Assembly: GCA_905480645.1 (NCBI GenBank)
Contig: CAJQRC010000012.1
Span: 35,515 to 99,514, forward strand
Reading direction: 5' to 3'
DNA length: 64,000 nt
From: an uncultured Tateyamaria sp.
GTDB taxonomy: Bacteria; Pseudomonadota; Alphaproteobacteria; Rhodobacterales; Rhodobacteraceae
A program made the position numbers and the translations under genes. This document shows positions 27,546 to 36,117 of the stretch, piece by piece. Under the pieces are notes generated by a model. It had not been told where the DNA came from. It was given only the letters and a program-made list of their open reading frames with translations, and made no database searches. Within the stretch, counting starts at the first letter, position 1, and each line of letters starts with the position of its first letter.

Positions 27546-27728
27546 ATTTTTCCCATTGGTTAAATTTAATGATTGTAAACATATATTAAGTGGGTCTGTC
27601 CCTGACCAAAAGTTTTTTAGCTTGCCCTTATCCGGTAGCAAACTTGGCTATCTTTTTCTATCTAAATACTCTCTCATTTTTGGTTAAGCGTAGCATGTTA
27701 ATATATTGACTTTCCTGTAATATACTGT

Positions 27729-27749
27729 CTACTTTAAATGTTGAAGTAG
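27729..27749. promoter_or_regulatory. Candidate HxlR operator (inverted repeat)
   Basis: CTACTT (27729-27734) and AAGTAG (27744-27749) form a 6-base inverted repeat with a 9-base spacer, about 27 bases before the HxlR start; ATACT and AGTAT extend the symmetry outward imperfectly. YodB/HypR-type members of this regulator family bind TACT...AGTA palindromes, which this resembles. The role is inferred from position and symmetry. Confidence 0.5.
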
Positions 27750-27775
27750 TATGGTTTTATGCAGGGAAGATTGTC

Positions 27776-28249
27776 ATGTTTGATGCTCAGCAAGTAGAAG
27801 AAAAAATGTGCCCCATTGGACTTGCATCGTATTTGCTTGGAGATAAGTGGATTCCAATAATAATCCGAGATATCGCACTTTTTGACCGAAGAACCTTCAA
27901 TGATTTGATTAGAAATAACCTTGAAAATATTTCTTCTGGTTCACTGTCTTCTAGGTTAAAGCAGATGGTGCATCTTAATTTGTTGCACGTAGAGAATTCA
28001 GAAAACCATGTTCAAAAAAAATTATACTTCCTGTCTGAAGCAGGCATCTCGTTTGTTCCTATAATATTCGACTTAGCATCATGGACGCAAAAGCACCGAA
28101 GTCCTTCTGTTGAAATTGTGTCAATGTTGGACCCGTATACTAAAGGAGACAAAAACCTCCTGAGTGAACTGTTACAAACTTTACGCGAAATACATATAAA
28201 TAAGACGATTGAACCCGAACCTTTGTGGTGGATGGTTAAAAATCAATAG
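27776..28249 (+). CDS. HxlR-family transcriptional regulator
   Basis: A 157-residue winged-helix regulator. MCPIGLASYLLGDKWIPIIIRD matches the HxlR opening, including a conserved Cys (Cys12) that in relatives senses thiol-reactive compounds; SSGSLSSRLKQMVHLNLL is the recognition helix region. A C-terminal extension of about 40 residues goes beyond the usual 110-120 residue domain. It is divergent from three small alpha/beta proteins and probably controls them; a palindrome lies between. Confidence 0.85.
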   Translation: MFDAQQVEEKMCPIGLASYLLGDKWIPIIIRDIALFDRRTFNDLIRNNLENISSGSLSSRLKQMVHLNLLHVENSENHVQKKLYFLSEAGISFVPIIFDLASWTQKHRSPSVEIVSMLDPYTKGDKNLLSELLQTLREIHINKTIEPEPLWWMVKNQ

Positions 28250-28312
28250 TAAGAATTAACATATTCAAATGAGTTATTTGATATGAAATTTAAATAGTGG
28301 ATCACTAATAAG

Positions 28313-29251
28313 TTGTCAGATTGGTTAAACAGTATCAAGCCAGCAACTCGAGGTGCTATACTGCTCATCTGCGGTATTTCAGTTTTTGGGTTTTCCGATA
28401 ACTTGACCTTGCTCGTTTCTGATCTGGTCGGTGTTGGCCAATTCCACTTTAGTAGATCAATATTTGCAATTATATTAGTCGCTCTTCTTGGCCGTTTTCT
28501 TGGTATTTCAGTATTACCTCGGTACTGGAAGCCTATATTAGTTCGCACAGCTTTTATGGTCACTGCTATACTGTTATATTTTGGCGTTATGCCTATGATG
28601 CCGATAGCAGAGGCAGGCGCTGGGCTTTTTACTTCCCCTATTTTTGTACTTATTTTTTCAGTGATATGGTTTAAGGAACGTATTGGCCTTCGCCGTATTA
28701 TAGCTGTCATAATGGGTGCTTGTGGAGTGATGCTCGTCTTTAAACCGGGTAGTGATGGCTTTTCTCCTTATCATATACTTCCAGTAATGGCGGGCGCTTG
28801 TTACGCAATGGGATCTATCGTTACCTTCCGATATCTACGCGATGAGAGCCCACTTGCAATTTTGATGTGCTTCATCGTCAGTATTGGTATTTGTGGTGGG
28901 TTAGCTGCATCTGCATTGACGGTGTTCCCAGTCTCTACTGCCGTGGTGGAGCAGGCTCCATTCTTGTTCAAAGGTTGGCAGACTGTTAATAATATGTATT
29001 GGGTATGGATGTTTATAATTGCATTCGGTGCTTCGGTAGCATTGTCACTGATGACACAAGCATACCAACTAGCTGAAACCAGTTACCTAGCCGTTTACGA
29101 ATATACATATTTAATATCAGTTGGTTTTTTTGGCTGGTTATTCTGGGGATCTGTTCCAGGATTTTGGGGGTTCATTGGCATTATATTAATCATTTTTGCC
29201 GGGATTATTATAATAGTCGCGCAGCAACAGTCTGACGAGAAAAGTAATTGA
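28313..29251 (+). CDS. EamA/DMT-superfamily transporter
   Basis: Inner-membrane carrier of 312 residues with about ten hydrophobic segments in two EamA repeats (residues 12-140 and 160-300). The second-half pattern AETSYLAVYEYTYLISVGFFGW and the ending GIILIIFAGIIIIV are typical. The start is TTG at 28313; an upstream ATG in the same frame meets a stop after four codons. EamA proteins export metabolites such as amino acids or S-adenosylmethionine; the substrate is unknown. It follows the HxlR gene by about 60 bases and may be cotranscribed. Confidence 0.85.
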   Translation: MSDWLNSIKPATRGAILLICGISVFGFSDNLTLLVSDLVGVGQFHFSRSIFAIILVALLGRFLGISVLPRYWKPILVRTAFMVTAILLYFGVMPMMPIAEAGAGLFTSPIFVLIFSVIWFKERIGLRRIIAVIMGACGVMLVFKPGSDGFSPYHILPVMAGACYAMGSIVTFRYLRDESPLAILMCFIVSIGICGGLAASALTVFPVSTAVVEQAPFLFKGWQTVNNMYWVWMFIIAFGASVALSLMTQAYQLAETSYLAVYEYTYLISVGFFGWLFWGSVPGFWGFIGIILIIFAGIIIIVAQQQSDEKSN

Positions 29252-29499
29252 TACAATGCATAAAATTATATTTTTTTCTTTAAAAATTTGGTATGATTAA
29301 ACAATTTAACGGGAAAGAAAAAAACTGTTTATTCTAAATCTATGCGTTTTATTAAACCAACGATTTGTCAGTCCGTGATGTAAAATTACTGTGGAACTTT
29401 ATTCGTAACGAAATTAAAATGTAGTGAAAGCAAAAGTTTGGATTTGCTCTTTTTGGTTCTACAAGCTTTAGTGTTGCTGTGTTGTTTAGGAATTGGAAT

Positions 29500-29814
29500 A
29501 TGCGATACATTCTGTTATTAGTAGCCGCGGCGCTTTTATACGCGTCTAATCCAACTATCCGCGATTTTAACTTTTTCTTAAAAAGTGAAGTAGTTGAGCG
29601 CCTTCAGTCTCAAGATGATACAGTGTCTCTATTGGCAACGGAAATTTTTGCAACTGCTGCTTTGGATGCTACTTACAGAAAAAATTATTTACTCTTTTCA
29701 ATGTATACAGTTGATACTGCAGGTTTGAGATTATTTGCTCCTGATTTACCAGTAAAAGTGTCGATATTGGGCGTGGCAGGCAATTTTATCTTGCTTGATA
29801 AAATTGAGTTGTAA
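29500..29814 (+). CDS. Small exported protein of unknown function
   Basis: A 104-residue protein starting at ATG 29500 behind AGGA. MRYILLLVAAALLYASNPT is a signal peptide or N-terminal anchor; the rest reads IRDFNFFLKSEVVERLQS then a hydrophobic C-terminal half. The opening NPT after the hydrophobic segment followed by an amphipathic helix resembles DUF4359-type proteins, but the similarity is too weak to name it. It stands alone. Confidence 0.55.
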   Translation: MRYILLLVAAALLYASNPTIRDFNFFLKSEVVERLQSQDDTVSLLATEIFATAALDATYRKNYLLFSMYTVDTAGLRLFAPDLPVKVSILGVAGNFILLDKIEL

Positions 29815-29864
29815 TTCTGTATGTGGACAAAATTATAATATTAATGTGTTACTAAAATATATGC

Positions 29865-30500
29865 TTAATCAACGAAGTTTAAGTAAAAAGAAATTAGCCC
29901 ATCCAGTACAAATTGAACAGATAATGCCGCTAAGATCATGCCGAGGATGCGCGTAACTACATTTATTCCGGTTTCACGTAAAACTTTTTCAAAAAGTGGT
30001 CCTGTCAAAAACATTATATAAGCTAGTATGATCACAGCCAACATCGCGGTTATTGCGTGTGCAAATCCAACCCAACCAGGTACTGTACTTGCTATTAAAA
30101 TTACTGAGGTGATTGCTCCTGGCCCTGCCAAGAGGGGGGTGGCAAGTGGAAAGACTGAAACATCATCTTTTCGTTCGCCTTCTCCGCTCTGGTTTTTTTG
30201 TCTTTTACTGCGCTTGTTAAAAAGCATATCAAGTGCCGTTATAAAAAGAAGAATACCTCCTGCAATTTGAAATGCAGGCATAGATATTCCTACAAATTCA
30301 AGTACAGATTCACCAAAGAGGCAGAATATGAACAGGATTACTGCAGCAACCATTGTCGCTCTGAAAGCAATTTTTTTGCGCTCATAGTTGGAAGCACCCA
30401 GTGTAAGGCTCACAAACACGGGTGTAAGCCCGACAGGGTCCACTATTACGAATAAAGTTACAAAAGACGTGATAAGAAAGGCAGTATCTAACAATTCCAA
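29865..30500 (-). CDS. MarC family membrane protein
   Basis: A 211-residue inner-membrane protein with six hydrophobic segments and the MarC/NAAT opening FLITSFVTLFVIVDPVGLTPVF, then FPLATPLLAGPGAITSVILI near 115-135 and the ending GMILAALSVQFVLDGL. The start is TTG with AAGGA 7 bases upstream. The family was once linked to antibiotic resistance; amino acid export has been shown for some relatives. A charged loop KRSKRQKNQSGEGERKDD separates the halves. Confidence 0.87.
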   Translation of the reverse strand: MELLDTAFLITSFVTLFVIVDPVGLTPVFVSLTLGASNYERKKIAFRATMVAAVILFIFCLFGESVLEFVGISMPAFQIAGGILLFITALDMLFNKRSKRQKNQSGEGERKDDVSVFPLATPLLAGPGAITSVILIASTVPGWVGFAHAITAMLAVIILAYIMFLTGPLFEKVLRETGINVVTRILGMILAALSVQFVLDGLISFYLNFVD

Positions 30501-30922
30501 ACAGCAATCCTTTTACAATCAAATAAGCAACTCAGACTACGCTAGCATTCATCACTATTTTAGTAAAAGTATATTAAAAATCTCTAAAAAACAAAGTTAG
30601 CAAACTCTCAAATAGTCTGTCGAAAAATTTTGAGTGTGTGGAATGATATGGAATAGCCGGATCAAAATCTGTCTGAACTTCTGGTAAATTTTAGCTTACT
30701 CAGTGTAGTTGTTTCTCCTTTTAAGGCTAGTGGACGCGTAAAATCATCGCCCGTGTATCATTTACTTCCTGTCTCTAGTTTATTGTGCAGTTTTGTATTT
30801 TTAGATGAAATTATAAATGTACATGCTGTGTAAGGCAGATTTTTGCGAATTCTAGATACGGCTATTACCTATAGACGTAAAAAGCTTAATACACGTTGCA
30901 TTTTTTGGGATAGTCTAAAACG
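30501..30922. other. Intergenic region, nothing recognised
   Basis: About 420 AT-rich bases between the MarC start and the end of the DUF4864 gene. No credible frame, RNA or terminator was found. Confidence 0.5.
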
Positions 30923-31324
30923 TTATGCACTGACCTCAGTATTCTTTATTTTGAATACTCCATTAATTTTCCATGTTCCGGCTATGTCAATCATTTCGTA
31001 AACAAATGAATGCCCGTTCCCAGAAGTATCAAAAAACTGCATTTCTTGATAAACGGTGCCGCCCTTTGCTTTCTGGCGAACAAAAATAACTTCTGTAGGT
31101 CGCCACACCATGGGGTAGCTTTTTCGAACCATTTGACCAAAATTTTCTGGAGATCCAAACAATGTCTGGATTTTGGGTGATGCAAATGTAAAAGCAGTTA
31201 CAACGTCGTCTTTCTTAAAAGCTGAGATCTGGGCTGTTATTACATTCTGAACAGTAGCTTCTTCCGCAGAGGCGCTGGATAAAAAACAAATCACAGCAGA
31301 ACAAATGGCAAATATCTTTATCAT
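30923..31324 (-). CDS. Exported DUF4864 protein
   Basis: A 133-residue protein with signal peptide MIKIFAICSAVICFLSSASA. The mature part matches the DUF4864 pattern: VITAQISAFKKDDVVTAFTFASPKIQTLFG, then SYPMVWRPTEVIFV and FVYEMIDIAGTWKINGV. This layout belongs to the NTF2/SnoaL-like fold class. AAGGAG lies just before the ATG at 31324. Function unknown; such proteins are common in alphaproteobacteria. Confidence 0.78.
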   Translation of the reverse strand: MIKIFAICSAVICFLSSASAEEATVQNVITAQISAFKKDDVVTAFTFASPKIQTLFGSPENFGQMVRKSYPMVWRPTEVIFVRQKAKGGTVYQEMQFFDTSGNGHSFVYEMIDIAGTWKINGVFKIKNTEVSA

Positions 31325-31505
31325 ATTTAAGCTCCTTTTTATATTTACGCTTTGGGAAAATAAATGGATCAATTATCGAAAATTGCATGATTGCAGCATG
31401 GGATTTGCAAAATTACCATTGTAAACTACTCAGATTTATTCAAATCCTGTTATTAAGTGCTGCGCTGAATACCCACTACGAAAGCATTTACCTATTAAGA
31501 AATGG

Positions 31506-32210
31506 ATGAAAAATATGATTGAAGAGCCAAAGCTGTTACGAATTGTCAAAGATGTGACACGACCATCTCTTAGGCAACTAAAAGCGCTTGAAAATGTGCC
31601 AACGAGCGTCGCTAACGATGCGATGTGGGGACGTGGTGCATTTGCAAAAAAAATTAAACACGTCGATCCTACAGGAACTATGTCTTCAAACGTGGTCGGT
31701 CCAGCACTAACGGTAAATTCTGGTCCTGGTGATATTCTAGCTTTGCTGGCGGCACTAAAGTTTATAGCCTCAGGAGATATTGTAGTGTCTTCATTCGCAA
31801 ACTATCAGGGGTGTGCTGCCGCTGGCGACCGGCTAGCTGGAATGATGAAGAATTGTGGCGCGGCTGCTTTTGTCACAGATGGCCCAATGCGGGACCTTGT
31901 GGGATTAAACAAGGTAGGTTTGCCTTCATGGTGTACGGGGCTGACACCTGCTTCACCAATGAGTAAAGGTCCAGGTTCGGTTGGGTTTCCTATCAATATT
32001 TCTGGATTGGAAGTATTATCTGGCGATATAATTATTGCTGATTTGGATGGCGTTATAGTTATTCCGTTACAAGAGGCGGATGAGGTTATTAATAGGTGCC
32101 ATGAGATTTTAGATTTAGAGCAAAATCTTGATGAAAAAGTTGTAGATGGCTTGAAGGTGCCGGAAGAAATAGAGAAATTACTCAACAGTGATAATGTGGA
32201 ATACTTTTGA
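31506..32210 (+). CDS. RraA-like/4-hydroxy-4-methyl-2-oxoglutarate aldolase family protein
   Basis: A 234-residue protein of the RraA-like fold. The diagnostic stretch AGDRLAGMMKNCGAAAFVTDGPMRDL (about residues 106-131) carries the Arg/Asp residues of the metal-dependent aldolases, and GDIIIADLDGVIVIP lies near 175-190. In proteins of this type the reaction is cleavage of 4-hydroxy-2-oxo acids to pyruvate or decarboxylation of oxaloacetate; only some members bind RNase E. The N-terminal about 25 residues extend beyond the core. It is monocistronic, so the pathway is uncertain. Confidence 0.82.
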   Translation: MKNMIEEPKLLRIVKDVTRPSLRQLKALENVPTSVANDAMWGRGAFAKKIKHVDPTGTMSSNVVGPALTVNSGPGDILALLAALKFIASGDIVVSSFANYQGCAAAGDRLAGMMKNCGAAAFVTDGPMRDLVGLNKVGLPSWCTGLTPASPMSKGPGSVGFPINISGLEVLSGDIIIADLDGVIVIPLQEADEVINRCHEILDLEQNLDEKVVDGLKVPEEIEKLLNSDNVEYF

Positions 32211-32326
32211 GGTAAAAGCCAGCAGTTGAGCCTAATTTTTTCTGATTAAGCATGTGATTTATGTTAATATTTAACTTATCAACTTTGAGTAGGATTGGTA
32301 AGTAGATTAAGCTCGCCGAGTTTTTA

Positions 32327-32791
32327 TCATTTAGCGACAGAAAACTGAGTACGCATTGCCTGATAAACTACCGCAGTAACCGCGTTGGCAAGGTTAAGAG
32401 ATTTTACTGCTGGGTTGGTCATTGGTATGTGAAATATTCTTTCTTTCAGCCCCACAAGCAAGTCTTTCGGTAAACCTACGGACTCACAACCAAAAACTAG
32501 ATAATCATCCTTCTTATAATTTGGTTTGTAAAAGCTTTTGGAGCCATGCTCTTCAAAAAAATATAAACTATCTACCGTAGGTGAGCGTTGTGTTAAAAAA
32601 TGATTCCAATTGTCATATTCACTGAGCTGCACATTTTTCCAATATCGAGTGCCCGATCTGGAAACAGCTTTATTATCAAGTGAAAAACCATATGGCTTTA
32701 TCAGTATAAGTTCCAAATCAAGAGCGACACAAGTTCGTCCAATTGATCCTGTATTAAAAGGAATTTCAGGGGTAACGAGGACAATTTTCAT
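32327..32791 (-). CDS. trmL: tRNA (cytidine(34)-2'-O)-methyltransferase TrmL
   Basis: SPOUT-fold methyltransferase of 154 residues, the usual TrmL length, which 2'-O-methylates the wobble base of certain leucine tRNAs using S-adenosylmethionine. Motifs: IPFNTGSIGRTC near residue 11, YLVFGCESVGLPKDLL near 95-110, and IPMTNPAVKSLNLANAVTAVVYQ near 121-143, which forms the trefoil knot and cofactor site. Monocistronic. Confidence 0.92.
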   Translation of the reverse strand: MKIVLVTPEIPFNTGSIGRTCVALDLELILIKPYGFSLDNKAVSRSGTRYWKNVQLSEYDNWNHFLTQRSPTVDSLYFFEEHGSKSFYKPNYKKDDYLVFGCESVGLPKDLLVGLKERIFHIPMTNPAVKSLNLANAVTAVVYQAMRTQFSVAK

Positions 32792-32884
32792 TTTATTCTT
32801 CGTTTAGATAAACAGTATTTAACTTGTCTATTACACGACATAATCGAGTTTAACAGAGCAGATGTAACAACTTTGATGTGTTTT

Positions 32885-33838
32885 TCAAAAACCTCCTATC
32901 GCGTCGGAAAGTAAATTGCGGATATTTGGAATTAAAATCTCTAATTGAGGTAAGTCATTGATACACAGAAATTTTATACTGTTTGAAGTGATGATTTGTT
33001 CCAAGGTGATCAAAGTATTTTCTAAACAGCCATCGCGTCCTTGGCCGCTATGGATATGTATGTGATCGGTTTCATTGCTTAAGATTACGTTTTGCTCGGA
33101 AATTTCTGCATGGTTGTACAAAGATTGTGGCAAAAATTGCTTAATGTCACGGAAGCGATAAGATATATTTTCAATAAATTCATTTTGATACTTAGCAAAT
33201 AGTGCTGCCATTTTTGATCGGGTAAAAGGATGAACGACGTGAGCTGCAGCGAATATTTTAGAGGCCTCAAAACCTTCCATGGCAGCGGCATTCATTTGCA
33301 TGTAATGGTTAAAATAGGCAGGGTCGCCTTTAACTTGGTGGTTGTGAACTAAGCTGCTATAATCTGACCAAGTACCTCTCAAAACTGGCTTATTGTTTAG
33401 AAAAACATCGCTAGGTTGCAATTTAGACGTTAAAAAAACATCGTCGTTAAAGTACATAAATTTTTCAGCTAATCCATCTATCTTCCAGAGTAGGCTCTCT
33501 ATGGCTAGAGAGTTAAAAGTTGGTAGGAAATCAACATATTTATCAAAAATTTGTTTGTGAAAAGCGAAAGTTAATTTTTGTTGCAGGTCAATTGGCAGAG
33601 ATTTAATGTCTGGTGTTTCGTCATCCACAACGATCCAGATGCGTCGGGTCCAGGGTGCAAAGTTATGGATTGATTGCAAACAAAATAGTATTTCATCGTT
33701 GCAGATCCATCTGTGAGGGTTTGTAGCATTTTCATGTAACGCACTCGCGCTTTGTGCCATAAATTTTTTGCGGCTAGCTGTATGCTGATGAGAACTGCCG
33801 TTGACCCACGTAATAACAGCATCAATATCGCTAGCCAT
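32885..33838 (-). CDS. Stealth-family sugar-phosphate transferase
   Basis: A 317-residue cytoplasmic protein with the Stealth blocks: CR1 IDAVITWVNGSS near the N-terminus, CR2 with NDEILFCLQSIHNFAPWTRRIWIV (about 46-70), the YFNDDVFL motif of CR2 and a His-rich CR3-like AAHVVHPFTRSKM. Members transfer a hexose-1-phosphate to polysaccharide, as in capsule or exopolysaccharide building. There is no capsule cluster in the window; it stands alone, which suggests an orphan modifying enzyme. Length is near the shorter bacterial members. Confidence 0.85.
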   Translation of the reverse strand: MASDIDAVITWVNGSSHQHTASRKKFMAQSASALHENATNPHRWICNDEILFCLQSIHNFAPWTRRIWIVVDDETPDIKSLPIDLQQKLTFAFHKQIFDKYVDFLPTFNSLAIESLLWKIDGLAEKFMYFNDDVFLTSKLQPSDVFLNNKPVLRGTWSDYSSLVHNHQVKGDPAYFNHYMQMNAAAMEGFEASKIFAAAHVVHPFTRSKMAALFAKYQNEFIENISYRFRDIKQFLPQSLYNHAEISEQNVILSNETDHIHIHSGQGRDGCLENTLITLEQIITSNSIKFLCINDLPQLEILIPNIRNLLSDAIGGF

Positions 33839-34254
33839 CTATTTAAAGGCCTTTCTGGTCATAATTTTAATTAAAATAATTAACCTTTTAAAAAACACAA
33901 CATTTTTAAAGTTCAAAAAATCTCGATTAATTTTTATTTGTAGGGCTTGGTAGCCAAACCTTTTAAAAGTCAACTGTCCTGGCCTGTGCATATGGATGCA
34001 ACTAAACTTCATAAGTAGGTATTTATTATTGCTGTTTCAGCGATATATACTTTTGAAAATTGGATCAGGGCGATCGCTAATAGTTTTGTATTTCATTAAC
34101 TTTTCAGTCATTCATCGCAATCTGCTCAGTGCTCAGTGCTCAGTGCTCAGTTGCCAGGAGTTAAGGATTTTAGAATATACTTAACCTACCTTTATTTTTA
34201 ACGTTGAAATATGTCATGTAGTTTTTTTAATTTTGAAAATTATGAGCACTTAAT
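33839..34254. other. Intergenic region with a tandem repeat
   Basis: About 415 AT-rich bases between the Stealth gene start and the end of the kinase-like gene. Apart from four tandem 7-base units at 34123-34150 nothing was recognised. Confidence 0.5.
34123..34150. repeat. Tandem repeat, four perfect copies of TGCTCAG
   Basis: The heptamer TGCTCAG is repeated four times without a mismatch (34123-34129, 34130-34136, 34137-34143, 34144-34150). Perfect identity suggests recent slippage. It is noncoding. Confidence 0.95.
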
Positions 34255-35127
34255 TCAAATTTGATCAAACGCATTTTCAAAACGTTTTAAATTTTTTGAG
34301 GTATAAGAAGAATAATCAAAATCAATTTCTGAGAAAATCTCCGCTGTCATTGACCACAGCGTTTCCCTCATCAAAGACACGCATTTCATAGTTTGATAGG
34401 GTTGCCAAAACTTTTCCGGATTATGATTGTAATATTGCTCAAGCATATGCAATTCTTGATCCTTTGACATCGAGTTGTTGCTAGCCAACCCAGCGAGATC
34501 GAATAGGGGGCTATTGTACCCGCCATATTCCCAATCAATTAACCAAAGTCGATTTCCGTCATCTAGTATGTTAGCAGCAAGCAAATCGTTATGTCCTACA
34601 ACTAATTGAACTGGTCCAATGGCCGTTTCCAACTTTTCTAGATTTTGTTGCATTTGCGGGAGTATTGAACAATGAATAGAGTTATTTTTTTGTAAACGTT
34701 TTATGTATGTTCGATTTATTTGAAATGGCCAAAAAGTGAGAATAGGGGTTTCCAGAAAGTTTGCGGTGTATTCGTGTGTTTTTTTTATAAGTTTGATTAT
34801 GCGCTCTAAATTTTCAGGTTTTCTAACAGCTTTTTCATCATAAGTTTTTGCTTGTATATATTGGAGAACTAGGACGCCTTCTTCATGATAATGGACCTTT
34901 GGGGATATATCAGCGGCCTCCGCTGCTTTACTCAGTTCCAGCTCATTCCAACGCATTATCCCATGCTCTGGAATATCAGTACCCATACGGACTACAAAAC
35001 GTTGGCCGCCATCAGAAATACATAAATTAACATTAGTAATTCCACCGCTTAAGGGCTGTATGTCTTTTGGATTTTTAAAGCACGGCAATTGGCTTGCTTT
35101 GACAATAGCTTTTTCAATCATTTGCAT
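34255..35127 (-). CDS. Choline-kinase-like phosphotransferase (APH fold)
   Basis: A 290-residue kinase-fold protein of the choline/ethanolamine kinase group. The catalytic loop is VGHNDLLAANIL (HxDxxxxN) and the metal-binding motif is LWLIDWEYGGYNSPLFDLAG, which matches the choline kinase IDWEY...DLA pattern. Phosphorylation of choline, ethanolamine or a related amino alcohol is the natural guess; a sugar or aminoglycoside is less likely. A paralogue lies at 57629-58552. Both lie close to a DMGDH-like flavoenzyme gene, and this one is 30 bases downstream of an SDR gene, so the two are probably one operon. Confidence 0.83.
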   Translation of the reverse strand: MQMIEKAIVKASQLPCFKNPKDIQPLSGGITNVNLCISDGGQRFVVRMGTDIPEHGIMRWNELELSKAAEAADISPKVHYHEEGVLVLQYIQAKTYDEKAVRKPENLERIIKLIKKTHEYTANFLETPILTFWPFQINRTYIKRLQKNNSIHCSILPQMQQNLEKLETAIGPVQLVVGHNDLLAANILDDGNRLWLIDWEYGGYNSPLFDLAGLASNNSMSKDQELHMLEQYYNHNPEKFWQPYQTMKCVSLMRETLWSMTAEIFSEIDFDYSSYTSKNLKRFENAFDQI

Positions 35128-35158
35128 ATCATATCCAAGAATTTAACCAGAATTATAG

Positions 35159-35920
35159 TTAAATGCACTCACCACCATCAATGATTAGTGCGTGGCCAGT
35201 CATAAAAGAGGACATATCCGAAGCTAGAAAAACAATAGACTGTCCAACCTCTTCCGTACTGCCCCATCTGCCCATGGGGATGGTGTCTGAAACATATTTT
35301 TCAAGTTGATCGCGCCCCCCCATTTGCTTTTCAAAACCTGCATTGAAAGGGGTATCAATAAAGCCAGGGCAAAGTGCATTAAAACGAATATTTTCTTTTG
35401 CGTAATCTGCGGCCATTTGACGGGTCATTGCAACAACGGCATGCTTGGTTGTTGCATACGCGATCATTTCTCGATCATACTGTATTCCAGAATTGGATGC
35501 GGTGATAATAATACTACCCCCACCTTGTTTTCGCATGTGATGTACGACTGCGCGTGAGGCGATAAAGTGTGATCGGACATTTAGTTTCCAAGATAGGTCC
35601 ATTCCTTCAATTGAAACTTCTTCAAGGTTTCCCTCAGTTTGATATCCCGCGTGAGAATGTAAAATATCGATATTGCCGAAGGTTTTAACCGTCTCATCAA
35701 TAATTGCTTTTAAGGCTATGTCATCTAAAACGTCCAAGCCATAAGACGTTGCATTATGGCCCTTTGATATTATCTCGTCAGCCACATGTGTAGATTTCTT
35801 TGCATCTAAATCAGTAACTATGACCCGTGCGCCTTGCTGTGCCATCGCAATTGCTCCAGCACGACCAATTCCAGAGCCGCCTCCCGTAACAAACGCAATT
35901 TTATTTGCCAACAGAGGCAT
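35159..35920 (-). CDS. Short-chain dehydrogenase/reductase (SDR)
   Basis: Classical SDR of 253 residues. TGGGSGIGRA near residue 12 binds NAD(P); NNAG is here HSHAG; the catalytic Ser and Tyr-x3-Lys are in ITASNSGIQYDREMIAYATTKHA; the C-terminus FMTGHALIIDGGECI is standard. An Asp (VTDLDAK) at the end of beta-2 favours NAD over NADP. It is cotranscribed with the kinase-like gene and is divergent from another SDR. Substrate unknown; an alcohol of the amine pathway is a possibility. Confidence 0.88.
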   Translation of the reverse strand: MPLLANKIAFVTGGGSGIGRAGAIAMAQQGARVIVTDLDAKKSTHVADEIISKGHNATSYGLDVLDDIALKAIIDETVKTFGNIDILHSHAGYQTEGNLEEVSIEGMDLSWKLNVRSHFIASRAVVHHMRKQGGGSIIITASNSGIQYDREMIAYATTKHAVVAMTRQMAADYAKENIRFNALCPGFIDTPFNAGFEKQMGGRDQLEKYVSDTIPMGRWGSTEEVGQSIVFLASDMSSFMTGHALIIDGGECI

Positions 35921-36117
35921 TTAATTTTGTGATCCTAATTGAGAATTAGTTTTCATTATTCTTCAGTCCTGACCTCAACCCTGACCGAAAAAAGATATGC
36001 TATCTTATTAATTAAGTCTATGGCTCAAATTTCTTTACAGGATCAAAACCAAAACTTTTACTGTACTTAGAAGTTGGTTATCGTTTCTTAATTAACTTAT
36101 AACATTTGGAGGGCAAA

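Noticed and set aside
28243..28710. Minus-strand open frame of 155 codons opposite the EamA transporter gene
   Set aside because: Shadow of a membrane-protein gene; no domain and no ribosome site.
34123..34150. Considered as a CRISPR array
   Set aside because: Units are directly adjacent 7-mers without spacers and there are no cas genes.
36106..36117. TTG at 36106 as the SDR start
   Set aside because: This codon lies over the GGAGG ribosome site that serves TTG 36118.
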